Assembly: GCF_016808335.1 (NCBI RefSeq)
Contig: NC_053148.1
Location: forward strand, 45,090,930 to 45,154,929
Origin: Panicum virgatum
Lineage: Eukaryota; Streptophyta; Magnoliopsida; Poales; Poaceae
Reading direction: 5' to 3'
Length of the DNA: 64,000 nucleotides
This document shows positions 36,601-48,900 of the stretch, piece by piece (position 1 is the first letter of the stretch; each line of letters starts with the position of its first letter). The position numbers and the translations under genes are program-made. A model generated the notes under the pieces. The model saw only the letters and a program-made list of their open reading frames with translations. It was not told where the DNA came from and did no database searches.

Positions 36601-39600
36601 CCAGGAAGCACTTTTAAGACATCACCAGGTTGGACCAACAGTGCATCAATCTCCCTCTCCCCAACATGTTTTCCTTCTGTATTTAAAACAAAAGGTGTGA
36701 GTTTGTACATAACTATAAGATAAGATGCATTTATATAGAACAGTTAAAATGGGAATAAAATTTTACTGGGACCTTTGTCCTTCAGAACCAAAAGAGCAGT
36801 AGAAGGGACCAGTTCTACAAGCTTCTTAATAGCATCTGATGTCTTCCCTTTTGCAAGCACCTCAAGATACTTCCCAAACAACACAAATGTAATTATCATT
36901 GCACTTGTTTCAAAATACACGGGAGGTCGAAATCCAGTAAATGCTCCGTAAAGTAGTGCACAAACAGAGTATAAGTATGATGCAGTGGTGCCAAGAACCA
37001 CTAGCACATCCATGTTTGTAGAGCCATGCTTCAGGGCCCTATAAGCCGCAACATAGAACCGTTTCCCAACAACAAACTGTACAATGCTTACCAATATCCA
37101 CTTCAGCAAATCCCCCATAAGAAACGGTCCACAATGCATGCTTAGTAATGTACTAAGGAAAGGTATACTGGGGCAAACCATACGGATGAAAAATACAGGA
37201 ATCTGGTGCAATGAAACAATTAGACAAGAGTCAGGGGCAAGCAGCATCATACAACAAGTTAAAAATATTCTGTGAGAAGCAAGTTAAAAATAAATAGCGA
37301 AACATCTAACATACGTACATTTTAACCATATTTTTAACACCCAACAATCCAACATATATTCCTTTTAGAAAATGAACAATGCACTTTCCTTCCTTTTTGC
37401 ATTGTTCCTTAGTTCCTAGTTAATTGTGAAATTCTATGTGAGTATCCCCCTTTACTACTTTGCCCAAATATTGGATTAGAGTAGCATTTATTTCTCTAAG
37501 GCATCTTGATCTGCTGGGCCTCACATGCAAGCAAAACGAAGCAGTAAGATATTATTTAAAATGGCAGTGATCAGATAGGACCCATAGAGTTGGATGCCAC
37601 ATGACGGCCATTCGGCTAGGAGCCGATGATTAAAAATAAGAATGAAGAATATTAAAGGGTGTGCCGTGCATGATGTCTTCCCTAGTGATATCAGTGGCGA
37701 GGATATCATCACTAAACATACATTCTGCTTACTCCATTGGCCTAAACTGCACTTTATCTTAGGAGAAAAAAATAAAGAGGTAAGATTAAAACTTACACTA
37801 AGGAACAAGCTAGAGCAGAGAAGATTTAGCATTTTGGAGGCCTCCTGTGCATCATTTGAAGCTCCTCGAGTGTACGGATTCTGAACGTGTGCTTTCAACC
37901 TCCCGTTGCTTCCCATCTCAATTGTATCTACAATTGATCTCAGACCAACAGCTTCTGGATCAAATACAATCTCAACTTCTGAGAGGACAGTATTTACATC
38001 AAACTGTCGCAAACCATCCATTTTCTTAAGAATGTCATGTAATACTTCCACATCCCTCTCTGTGTGCAAGCCAATCACTCCCAGCAAGATCTTATCTTGC
38101 TCGCTACTCTGCAAAAATGCTGCTTCAAAACCGGCATCCTCGATGGCCTGAACAATTTCATCCTTGCTAATGGCAGAAGGGACATACTCGACTTCCCCCA
38201 ATGAGGTTGCCAAGGCAACAACTGCTCCTTTAACACCAGGTAGCTTTTTTAAGATACCCTCAACCGAGTTCACACAATTGGCACATGTCATTCCTCCTAT
38301 CCTGAACTGCGCTGATAAAGTCTTCTGTGATTTAGGCTGAGAGACAGCAGAATCAGGGATAATTTCTGCTTCGAATCCAGCATCTTCTATAGCTTCAACT
38401 ATATCCTCTACCTGAAAAAATGAGTTGCCAAAATAAAGATGCAGTTATGGAAGTGACTCAAACAAGCCAACTAATCGGGTAGAAAATCAAACACCTCACA
38501 GGAATCATTCATCTAAACTGGAGTTGGCTTTAGTATACGTTAATGGACAGAATCAAGCCAAAACACATGCGTGCAGATCACACCACATGCATCGTTAGGT
38601 GCCTTGGCATTTTTGCTTAAACGTGGCTCACAAGTCAAAAGCTGTGTTGACTATCATGATTAAAGTAAAACTAGAATAGCAGCATAATTTACAGATAATG
38701 TACATCTCTGTAGGTATCCAGTTGACATTGTGAAAAAACAAAAAAAAAGGTGCAAGTAACAATGTGCAAGCTGATGTATGTAATTGGACTGAATAGAAGA
38801 TTAAATGCTAATACATCAGCTTCCAGTTCCTAAGTAATGGTGTAATCTGAAGAATTTAATAACCACGCCATGAGTAGTTCAATGGTATACAAAATCGCTA
38901 GATCCATGGATTAATAGGTACTCGTCTTGACAGTCAACAATACCAAATTTAGAGCGCCACTAAAGAGTAATGCACGGTAGGCACGCAGCTTCACTGTTAT
39001 CGTAGTAAAGTAAAATCACACCATATTGTTTTGCAACTTTCCCCAACCTAACGTTGAGTTCAGCACTTGTCTTCCCCCTGAAAACATTATTCAGCAGCTC
39101 GCAGCTCAACTACCAATCCAAAGCTATCGTAGTACACCTGAAACCCCATCTCTGGCGGCAGCATCAGCTGATTGCAGCCACGTGCCAGCCTTGGGCCCCG
39201 AATCCCACGATGCACAGCCGATCAGCAACCACGAGCTTCCAACGAAGTTACAGCTCACCAATCACGAAAGGAAGAAAGAGCAACAACTTTGAGAACCGGA
39301 ATAGCCAATCTTAGAACTCCAGATTTCATAGAGTTGACACAGCATTTACTCCACCAACCAAAATCAGAAGCCGCTGAAACAGTCAGTCCCGCCCAAGGTG
39401 TCAAGATCAAAATTCCGCACCCCACAACTCCAGGCAAAAATCAACTTGATCATACGCAGAAAATTGTCGACGATGCAAATGCGCCGAATCCCCAAGCGCT
39501 ACCGAAAAACTGTTAAGCTCCCTGACCCAGGTTCCTATCCTGACACGCAAAACGCAGTCCAACCAACAGCCCCAGACGCAGCAAGTCACCCGGAAAAACC

Positions 39601-40088
39601 GCAGACAATTCAAAAAAGGCACCACCCGCAACCCTCCGCGAGCTCCCAAGTCCCAACTGCCCCCGGAGCCGCACACGAGGCCTCGCCCTCCATGGCTGAT
39701 GGCGCGCGCACGCAGGGATCGCATCGTCACGTCAGACCAGGCCACACCAACGCGTGTGAGGAGGAGGCGTCACCGTCACCTTGGCGAGCGCGGGGTCGAA
39801 CACGACGCGGGCGCGGTTCTGGAGCAGCGACACGGCGACGCGCCGCACGCCGCGGCGCGCGGAGACGGCGGCCTCGACGGCGCTGGTGCAGGCGGAGCAC
39901 GTCATGCCCGTGACGCGCACGTGCGCCTCCGCCGCGGCCTCCTCCTCCCCCGCGGCCGCCCCGCCCGGCGCGGGCATGCCCATCTCCTCGTCGTAGGAGT
40001 CCAGAAGCGCGACGTCCTCCATCTCGTCGCCGCGCCCGCCCGCCGCCGCCGGCCGGCCGGCGACGGCCGAGAGCTGCAGGTGGGCCAT
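33640..40088 (-). CDS. HMA9: copper-transporting P1B-type ATPase (rice HMA9-like)
   Basis: ATP-driven export of copper across a membrane (plasma membrane for rice HMA9, as I recall). Nine exons (minus): 40088-39780, 38411-37797, 37202-36773, 36676-36351, 35709-35651, 35573-35231, 35039-34839, 34483-34226, 34116-33640. They join in frame to 1005 residues, the usual length, with no lesion seen. Order: acidic N-terminus ([11 protein letters not shown]); metal domain 1 with MTCSAC (Cys64/67); domain 2 with MTCANC (Cys146/149); a third such fold without CxxC; eight predicted membrane helices; TGES actuator loop; CPC at 616-618 within [13 protein letters not shown]; phosphorylation site DKTGTLT (Asp660); SEHPLA (698-700); GDGIND (880-885). 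The C-terminus ends [14 protein letters not shown]. Exon 1 is very GC-rich and intron 1 is long (1.4 kb). All P1B-1 signatures are present, so identity is firm. Confidence 0.96.
35933..36062. mobile_element. GC-rich MITE-like insertion in ATPase intron 4
   Basis: A 130-base block starting GCGCCGTTCGGCTGGGCTGG and ending CCAGCAAACCGAACACGC, so the ends are near-inverse (GTTCGG/CCGAAC). It is GC-rich in an AT-rich intron and full of CAGCCC/GGGCTG repeats. Such blocks are common dispersed repeats in grasses. No clear target duplication. Confidence 0.55.
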
Positions 40089-40199
40089 GCCTGGCAGGCG
40101 CGCGGAGTCAGTCAGTCAGCCAGTCAGGCAGGGCCAGGGGAGTGGGAATATTTGGTGGGAGGCGAATTGGGACTTGGGAGTCCCCGGTGGTGGGGTTAG

Positions 40200-40207
40200 T
40201 TTATAAA
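40200..40207 (-). promoter_or_regulatory. possible TATA box of the copper ATPase gene
   Basis: TTTATAAA (palindromic) 112 bases upstream of the ATG at 40088, next to GC-rich DNA. The position suits the promoter, but this is inference from spacing alone. Confidence 0.5.
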
Positions 40208-40814
40208 CGGGGAAATCAGGCGGCGGCGGCGGAGGGGCAGATCGGGGTGGTTTGGAAAGTACGGGGTGTTTATAGAAAGGGTCAGTTGGATCTATGCCAC
40301 TACAATTTCACGAAGTTGGATTTTATATTGAAATCGATGCCATTGAGTGGCATGATTTTCAACGTGAAACCCAATTTCACGGAGTTGTGGTGGCATGAAT
40401 CGATTTTTCCCTTATAGAAACTAGTTTGGTTGGCACGCCATGCGCGCCTATACCAAAATGTTGATTAAATAATAGTAGAAAAATATTATTTGTTACTATG
40501 CTCAAAGAAATGTGATATCGTATTGAATCAAATCTAAAAATTACAGTAAATCAACATAGTAGTTCAGAGTCTAAGAGCGTACCAATCCAAAACAGCATCG
40601 AGGTATAGACATTTTTTAGTTTTTTTTGTGTGTTAGTAAGTATATTAAATGGATTTATAAAAAAATTTAATGGATTGGTTTTGGTAGAAAAAAAAAGATA
40701 AAATTAGCAATGAATGGATTATTGAATTAGTGAAAGCAAAATCCAATAAGTAGTAGGGCTATCGCATGTAAAAGTAGTATAAGAAATCTTGTTATTACTT
40801 TTACATATAAAAAC
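40208..40814. other. upstream intergenic DNA with a short inverted repeat
   Basis: ATGCCACTACAATTTCACG near 40290 pairs imperfectly with the later CACGGAGTTGTGGTGGCAT ending at about 40397, so 40290-40400 may be a small MITE. From 40670 to 40800 the sequence is a diverged copy of 45170-45310 on the other side of the hAT element. Confidence 0.45.
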
Positions 40815-41011
40815 TAAGGTTAAAAAAACGCTAAATGCTGAGCGAACGCTAGCCGATGGTTTAGAGTTTTAGTAGTTTAAACGAGATTAAACCCGATTAA
40901 ACTTTTTTTTATTTTTTTTTATTTTTGTGATACTGAGAGCAAAATCAGTAGTAATACTAATAACACAACTTGAAGTAATAATAGTGACCATACCTCTTGC
41001 TGCACACTTGT

Positions 41012-41159
41012 TTTTGATATCCCTTCTTTTCCTCCTGGGTTTCTTGCATTCAACAACAGCTAACAATCAAAAGGAGACAAATTAATTTTGACATCCCTTC
41101 CTTTCCTCCTGGGTTTCTTGCATTCAACAACAGCTAACAATCAAAAGGAGACAAGTTAA
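41012..41159 (+). repeat. two tandem copies of a 74-bp unit
   Basis: TTTTGATATCCCTTCTTTTC... at 41012 is repeated as TTTTGACATCCCTTCCTTTC... at 41086 with only a few differences. It lies inside the left part of the hAT element, in its 3' untranslated region. Confidence 0.85.
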
Positions 41160-41431
41160 TAATCTGTAAACAGAAAAATCAAATAACTACATGTACAGCC
41201 AAGCTTCCAAACAACAGAGCAGCAGCACAACTGCACAAGGCAAAATATGACAAGAAAAATATACGCACAATAGTCACAGTTCACATGCCTTAATGGCCCA
41301 CAAATAGCACATAGCAGTACAACACACAATAATGGTCTTATCTTATGGTTCATACACAAATTAAACATAAGTAGACAAGTAGATAATGATATTTAGATAA
41401 CTTGGCAGCATGCTGCCATCATGAAATCTGC

Positions 41432-44083
41432 TCAGTCCGCAAATGTAGTGCAATTCAGAATTGCTTTTTCATCATGATCATCCTCATAGGCAATGTCATC
41501 ATCTTGATAATCAAGATCTTCGGATTCAGATTCCCACTCTTCTTCATACACCTCTCTAGCCACTCTTGCACTCCTTCGAGGTTGAAGCTGTTCATTAGTT
41601 CCCATTGCAACTCCAATGACACTCCATGGTATCCTTGTCTCTGGCATTTCTCCCTCATCTTCCTCATCCCTAAAGACAGCCAATGCATGAGCATCCCCTC
41701 CCTCAAAGAAAAATCCTTGAGCTTCGGAAGCATCACTACTTAGGAGCACTTCATAGTTACTCTTTCTTTTAATTTTCTCCTTCTTGAACATCAATTTATT
41801 ATTGAATTGGATGAAGACTAGAGAGTTGAGACGCTCTGTTGTCAGCCTATTCCTTCTCTTTGTATGATGCTGTACAAGTACATTATAAATTAGAATTCCA
41901 ACATCAACACATGTACATTACATTGGAAATAGAGTGCAAACTGACCTGTTCAAATGTACACCAATTCCTTTCACATCCAGATGCACTAGAGGTCAGTGAG
42001 AGGATTCTAATGGCCATATATTGCAAATTTGGTGCTCCACCTCCATAAAGCCTCCACCAAGATGCTACAAAATGAAGTGAAATGTCTCAAACATGTGCAA
42101 AATTGATTGCAGAAAATTTTGGACAGAATTAATTGCAGAGACAAATCTGGACAGAATTAATTGCAAAGACAAATCTGGACAGAATTGATGCATTAGCTTA
42201 CCCGGATTGAAATCGAAGCGTTCGCAGGTCTTTGCCATCTTCTTTGAGAAGTTTCCTTGTCTCTTTTGGAATATTTCAAGTCCACATTAACAGCCCCATG
42301 TTGTTTATCACCATCGTCATGATAAAAGGTCTCCACACATTTCATGAATTTTTCCACTACAGTTGAATCAGAGAAGATTGCTGGATTGTTGTAACTATAG
42401 TATGGATTCAGCAAATATGCAGCCACATGCAATGGTCAATCAAGCCTATTTTTCATTTTCTTGTCAACAATGGCCATCACATCTCTGTAGTTCTTTTCCA
42501 CATTTCCAAATAATTCCATGATCTCTTTCTTTGCCTTGAGAAGTTCTCCGTAGACATACCCATAGATAGTTTCACATCCCCATCCACCAAACGTAAAACT
42601 TTCACCAAGGGCTCAAAGATCTTCAAACAAAGGGACACATTTCTCCAAAATTGTATGTTCAACACCGTGGCTGTAGCATCCTTGCCTTTTTTGGTCTTCA
42701 CTTCAGGTATGTCTTCCCACTTGGAATCAACCACCATCTTCCTTAGACAATCCTTCTTCTCCATCATACTTTGCATTGTCAGATAGGCTGTAGCAAATCT
42801 GGTTACCCCTGGCCTTATGATTTCTCTCTTCAAGGTGAAGGACCTCAAACATGCTAAAGTTCGGTGGTGACCATACACAAAGATAGTGAATGATTTTACT
42901 TGATCAATCGTCTTCTTGAATTTTGCAAGGTTGCCAATACCTTGCAGCATAAGATTGATGGTATGAGTTGCACAAGAACTCCAAAATATGTTTGGCCTCT
43001 TAGCTTGTAGCAAAGCCTTAGCTCCCATGTTGTTAGAGGCATTGTCTGTCACAATTTGCACCACATTTTCAGCAGCTACATCCTCAATTGCCTTGTCAAC
43101 GAGCTCATATATAACTCCACTAGTGTGTGACACATCTGACATCTTCTTTGATTTGATAAAAGTTGTGCCCTCACTTGTATTTGTGCACAGGTTCATAATA
43201 CTCCTTCTCTTCATATCTGTCCAAACATCAGTCATGATGGAGCAGCCATGCTTAATCTTCTCATCTTCACGGTCTTGTAGCAAGCTCTTGGTTCTTGCGT
43301 GCTCCTCTTCCAACAATCTGCCTCGAAGATCATATTGAGTTGGAGGTTGGAAACCAGGACCAAATTGACCAATAGCTTCAACCATTTCTTTGAACTCATC
43401 ATTGTCACAAGCATTGAATGGAATAGCTGCAAAAAAATTGGTGCAGAAAATTAAAATTCCAGCAGCTAATAATCGAGTAAATATGAAGGCTGCAGCAATA
43501 ATGATTTCTTAAGTGCAGAACATACCATGTGTATAGACCCATTTAGCAACATATTGCTGCACTTGGTGTGTTCTCTCTTTCCAAAGTGCTTCATTTATGT
43601 TTTGTTGCCTCTTAGCTTCAGCACTGCTTAACTTGGGATCAATGGGACGTGTAAATTTGTCCATGGGCCCTAGCTTCTTGGGCGTGCTTGAGCTTCCAAC
43701 AATTGACTCAACTTCGACCACTTCTTCCTCTTCACCGGTAGCAATCTGCACATTCTCCCTAACTTCTCTATCATGTTGCTGCTGATCTTTCTTCTTCTTT
43801 GCTATTTCATCAAGATTCTTAATGCACTTCTCCTTAACTTCCTCAGGAACTTTTGGACACTTCACAATAGATGTGCCCTTATGAGCAAGATGTTGCTTAA
43901 GCCGATTAATTCTTGCTGAGGTCTCTTGTCCACAAAAAAGACACTTACTTTGTTCTTGTCATTGGGATCACAGAGACGCGCCCACTCCCAGCCTATATCA
44001 GAGGACTTTCTCTTCAGATGGTTGACAACCTCAGTGGCTTCAGTACCACCACCAGCAGCAGGTGCAGCATCGGACGTCGACAT
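41432..44083 (-). pseudogene. hAT transposase, broken
   Basis: Exon 1 starts at 44083 (MSTSDAAPAAGGG) and ends at 43526; exon 2 starts at 43426. Domains: BED zinc finger (WEWARLCDPNDKNKV, then cysteines and histidines only after correcting the frame), DUF659-like region (CSIMTDVWTDMKRRSIMNL, VVQIVTDNASNNMGAKALL, FWSSCATHTINLML), and C-terminal hAT dimerisation region (ASWWRLYGGGAPNLQYMAIR, SGCERNW) with an acidic tail ending near 41432. Lesions: a one-base deletion in the BED finger near 43945, a frameshift near 42.56 kb, a TGA at 42436-42438 probably from CGA, and a frameshift near 42.27 kb. It cannot encode an active enzyme. Confidence 0.88.
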
Positions 44084-44982
44084 CCTAATCCCAACCCAAG
44101 AACAAGAGTAACATTTAGAACAATCACATAAATTCAGACAACATTCAGGCATACAGATACATATATCAGAGCAATCACATCAAAGCAATCACAAATCAGG
44201 CATTTAGAGACTTATTCAAGGCAGGGCTAAGGCAAACACATACACATACATGCAGATTCATTATTCAATATTCACTTATCCTGTCATCCAGAGCAGGGGA
44301 GAGGAGCAGGGGAGAGAAGCAGGGGGCGGAGAAGTGAGCGGGAGGAAGGAGCAGTGAGCAGGGGAGGGCACTGACCTTGGGGGCTTGGGGCGGCTGCAGG
44401 GAGGAGCAGTGACGGGAGGCGGACGGGTCCCTGCAGGGAGGCAGACGGGTCCCTGCAGGGAGGCTGACGGGAAGCCGACGGGTCCCCTACAGGAGGCGGA
44501 CGCGCGACGGGTCCCCTGCAGGGAGGCGGAGCTGCAGAGTCGGCGGCGGACAGGGGCCCTGCAGGCCGTAGGGAGGAGCAGCGGGAGGCGCGGTGGCTGG
44601 CGACGCCGGAGGCGGAGGCGCGACGCGAGTCGCGGAACCTTGGAGGCAGATGCGCGACTGATTGTGTCGCTCAGACTATCTTGGGCCCGCCTTCTAATTC
44701 CTGCGCCGGCAACTCCTTTCCCGCGCCATTCTTTCCTTCCTCCCGCTCACGCGCCACCCGCTGTCCCGCGCTCGCGTTTTCCCGCGCTCGCGTTTCCACC
44801 GTGCATAGCGTTTTTTGACTGATTCCACGTGGTTTAAACGCTGCCGCGAGTTTAAACGAGCGTCTAAACGCGCCCAACGTTTTTTTCAACGTTTACCCCA
44901 TAAACGCAACGCTACCCCACCGTTCAGTGTTTAATCTTGATTAAACGACGTTTAATTATGTTTTTTGAACCTTGATAAAAAC

Positions 44983-45600
44983 TAATTAAATATATTTTAT
45001 TTGTGGGTCCTATCTGAATACTATGTTGGTGCAATCTGAATAGCACGTGGGCCCCATATGGGTCCTACCTAAATAGTACGATCCCATATGGATCCTGCAT
45101 GAACAGTATGTGTAGGAATTCAATTGGTTTATGTTAGTAGTATAGTTGATAGATTGGCTTACAGTAATTATTGGTTTTGGTAGGAAAAAATGATAAGATT
45201 AGCAATGAATGAATGGTTCAATTATATTTTGCGAGTTTACGAAGTGAAAGCGAATTCCAAAAAGCAGTAGGGTTGCCACATGTGAACATAGTATACAAAA
45301 TATTTTTTATCTATCAAAAGTAAATAAATATATTTTATATTTTCAAGTAATGGAAAGAATATTTTTAAAAGATAAAGAGACCCATCCAATAAAACTGTGG
45401 GTCCCACCGAATAATGTGTGCGGGTCCCAATTGAATAATGCGTGGGTCCCACATGGACCCCACCTAAATAGTACGTGGGTCCCACCTAAAAGTATGTGGG
45501 TCCCATGTGGGCCCCGCCTAAAGAGTACATGGGTCCCTCATGAACAGTACAAGGGGCCCACGTGGGGCCAAAGCTCATGAGGTTGCGTCAATTCTTGACG
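44983..45600. repeat. degenerate short tandem repeats (GTGGGTCCCACCTGAATAGTAC type)
   Basis: Many variants of a roughly 20-30 base unit, e.g. GTGGGTCCCACCTAAATAGTA, at 45000-45110 and 45400-45560, separated by AT-rich DNA similar to 40670-40800. The unit has a multiple-of-three tendency and creates false peptide repeats on both strands (45237-45485 minus, 45350-45580 plus), which I do not accept as genes. Confidence 0.7.
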
Positions 45601-45665
45601 TGGGCCCCGCCTGAAGAGTATCCGGCTATACGCCGCTGCCGGCCACCACACGGCCACGCTTTGCT

Positions 45666-45932
45666 GGCTGTGTTTAGATTCGTAAAATGGTGGGAAAAAG
45701 AGTCACATCGGACACTGTAGCATACTGTAGCATTTTTCGTTTGTTTGTGGTAATTATTGTCCTATCTTGACCTAACTAGCCTCAAAAGATTCTTCTCGTC
45801 GTGTACATCAAAACTATACAATTAGTTTTTTTTATTTATCTACATTTAATGCTTCATGCATGAGGTAAAAAATTTGATGTGATAGGTGAATAGTGAAGTA
45901 TGGAGAGAGAAATTTTGAATCTAAACACAGCC
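45666..45932. mobile_element. MITE with GGCTGTGTTTAGATTC inverted ends
   Basis: 267 bases, starting GGCTGTGTTTAGATTC and ending GAATCTAAACACAGCC, a perfect 16-base inverted repeat. AT-rich interior without coding frame. A clear target duplication is not seen. The ends are of a very common grass MITE type. Confidence 0.8.
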
Positions 45933-48900
45933 CCTATTGCGTGCCCCGGCAGCCCAGTCCGCGCGCCCCCAACTTCCGCTTGCCTTGCCAACTGCCATCT
46001 GCCGCCGGGACATCTTTTACCCCAACGGTGTGCGCGTGCATCGACGCGAGCGGGCGCGATGCGTAGCCCGTAGGAGACGCAGGCAGCCGGCGGCGTTTGC
46101 CCGATCGGGTCGAGCGCCGTCTCCGGCCGGGTGGTTCAGGCCGGTTGCCGAGCTCGGAAGGAAGGCGGCGGCGGGGGCCGCGCGTGCGTCACCGGTGGGA
46201 GTCGTGGGAGGGTGGGCCGTGGGTTGGTTTGGTTGCGTCTGGTCGTGGGCGCGCGGGGGGCCCGGCGTACGTGGTGTGGTTTGCAAGCCAAGCCAAAGCC
46301 AAAGCCCAGGGCGTGCGCGCGTTGGTTCGACGACGAGACGCGGGAACCGTCTCCGCGGACGACGACGAGACGCGGACGACCGGCTGCGCAGTCGCGTCCG
46401 GCACAAGCTAGCAGCAGAGCAAGCACGCAGATCGGCAGAGAGACAGGTGCCACTGCCGGCGTCAGGCGCCACTAGTCCACGTCCATGGGTAGATACTGCA
46501 TCCGTCACGCATCCCAGCTACCAACGCTACCTGCCGGCCTCAAACTTCAATGGTGACTTCTGGTAAATTCACGCCCAGCCGGAATCCGCAGGGAGACGCC
46601 GATCCTCTCGCGATCCCCAAAAGGCAAGAAGAGACGAGGAGCCTTTTGCCCGGCCGACGAACTAGTGCCGGCCGCGTCGCGCCGCACCTCACCTCACCCC
46701 TCGCCGCGACGTCGCGGCATGCACGCCCTCGCCTCGCCCTTTCCTACCCAGGAGTACCGCGGATCGCCTCAGCGCGCACCAGCACCGCCGCGCGTCGTCG
46801 TCGCCCCGCGCTGCTCCGGCGCGAAAGCGGCGGATGGAGATCGCCCGGCCGGCCGAGCCCCCGGCGACCTGACCTCCACTACCCGGAGAGGCACGGCCGA
46901 GTGACGGCTGACTTGGATGCGCCTAGCTATCCTCCGCGCATCCTTTGGTTTCTGATTCGGTTAGTTCAAGCGCTTGTACGTGCACGTCGACGTGGCGTGC
47001 AAGGCTCGAACTGCGGCGGGGCCCGGCCGGCCACCGGCGGCGTTTCGTTGTCGCTGACGGTGGGGTTGGTGTGTCCGTCCACCTAACAAGCTTGCTGGGG
47101 GAGTTTGGGTTCCGAATGGACGCGTTCGTGCTTGCCAGCGCAGTACAACGGCCAGCAGCAGCTATCTGTACTGCATCCCATGGAAATCCATGACGTTTTT
47201 CTGGACTGGATTGCCATCGTCGTGCAGACCGGCAGCCGGCGGGCACGGGCTGGCGTTGTCTTTCCCGGTGGTCCGTGTGATGCTCGGGAAAAGGGACGAC
47301 GAGTTGAAGCGTTCTCGAGTAACCATCATGTCTCTGACGAGAAAAACCGGCAGAGGGGTGGCATGCCATGGGTCAAAAGATGTGTTGGCGGCTTGGCGCG
47401 CGCACACATGTGTGGGCTTTTTCGCTGGTCAACTGGGAGGTTGATCTCTCTTCTCTCAGGCTGTTGAAATTTGAAAGATCATTGCATTTTGCCCATTTTA
47501 GCGCAGCATTTGCAGTGAGAGGTTCTGAACCAAGGGACGCGACTCCGCAGCAATGAAGCAACGCCGACTTGCCGAGTGGGACGCAGGGCATGCAAAGGGA
47601 CTAGCACGGCTCATGCTACTGCTAGTTCTCAGTGGTTCATCATCAGACACTAGATTCTTTGGTTTGCTCTGCATTGGTTTATTTATCGCCTGTCGATTAT
47701 GGACCAGCAACGACTTCCTTTCATCCCCCGTCTCTCTCCCCCTTTTGCCATGATGGACAAATAAAGCCAGGATAGCTTGGTAGGTCCTACTTAATTTCTT
47801 GCAACCCCATCAATTGCCACTACCACGAAAAGGAAAAGGACGAGCAGATTAATCATGTGCAACTCCTCAGCGTGCACTAAATTGGAGCAACATTCCCCGT
47901 GCAGCACTGTTAGCAATTCCGGTAACTCAAAGATACATCATCACAATCTCTTGGAGATGGTCATGTACGCAGGGTGTACAAGCGTAGTTGCGCGTCTATA
48001 CGACTGTGATTCGTACGTGTATGTAGTGTCTAAAGGGATAGAAAAAACAGGGAGCCAACAGTACACAGTCATCCAAATTAGGGGGTATTTTAAAAAGTAT
48101 CGGATCTCGATTAATAGTTGCAATTCAAACTAAGATGATTTTTAAAAATTAATGTTACCAGTTTTATATAAAATCCTCTAATCGTGAGTAATACGATCTA
48201 AATTAGGATGTTTTATGAGAACTTAGAGATTTTATATAAATATTTCACTCGGTATTTTTTTTCATGAAACATTCTAATTTGGATATGTCGTCTTCCTCCT
48301 CCCGCCGGCGGGCGGAACCCGGCGGCGACGAGGGGTTCTGAGTTTCTGACACCGACAGGCGCCGAGGTCCCGCGCAAGAAATCGTTCGGATCCTCCAGTT
48401 CCTCACCGCACTCGGTGGACGTCGCCGGAGACGAGAGGCGCGAGGACATCGATGGCCCACGAGCCCGCGGCGCGGCAATGCGGGGACGAGCAACGAATCT
48501 GATTGCACGGCGCGCGACGGCGGCCTTGTTGAGAAATTTGCAAAAATAGTATGGCAAACATTGGCCTTTGCAGTTTTGTCATTGGTCCCACATTTCATAG
48601 GCACAGATGGTCCCACCGTGTCATTTACTGGGAGTGGCAAATTCACGAGTGATCAGTGTTTGCAGTCCTAATATTGCAATTTTTTCGGCCTTGTTTGTCA
48701 GCAAGCAGAGCAGGCGCCTCCGGTGCGAGGCGGAGCGCGGAGGACGGCCGCAGCGCCGAGCTTCGTCACAGCATGGTAAATCCCATCCATGCGCGTCAAT
48801 TCACTACCCGTCTCTTCGGCCAGCTTGTACCCAACTCCTCCCCTAACCCTAGCAACCCTGCTCCCTGTATCCATCCTAATCCATCCAATGCACATGTGTT

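Larger units (their letters stand above)
40815..44974 (-). mobile_element. hAT transposon with perfect 8-bp target duplication
   Basis: 4160 bases. The left end TAAGGTTAAAAAAACGC and the inverse of the right end CAAGGTTCAAAAAAC form short inverted repeats. The flanks ATAAAAAC (40807-40814) and ATAAAAAC (44975-44982) are identical, which fixes both ends. Both subterminal regions carry many GTTTAAAC / TTTAAACG motifs. It encodes one transposase on the minus strand, now broken. The right subterminal part (44280-44830) is very GC-rich. Confidence 0.93.

Noticed and set aside
45237..45580. Repetitive peptides (VGPT-, STWVPP-like) on both strands
   Set aside because: They arise from the short DNA tandem repeat GTGGGTCCCACC and have no start context or domain.
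45937..47086. Two overlapping plus-strand ORFs of 209 and 178 codons
   Set aside because: GC-rich DNA with equally long frames on the opposite strand; no recognisable domain or splice-linked continuation.
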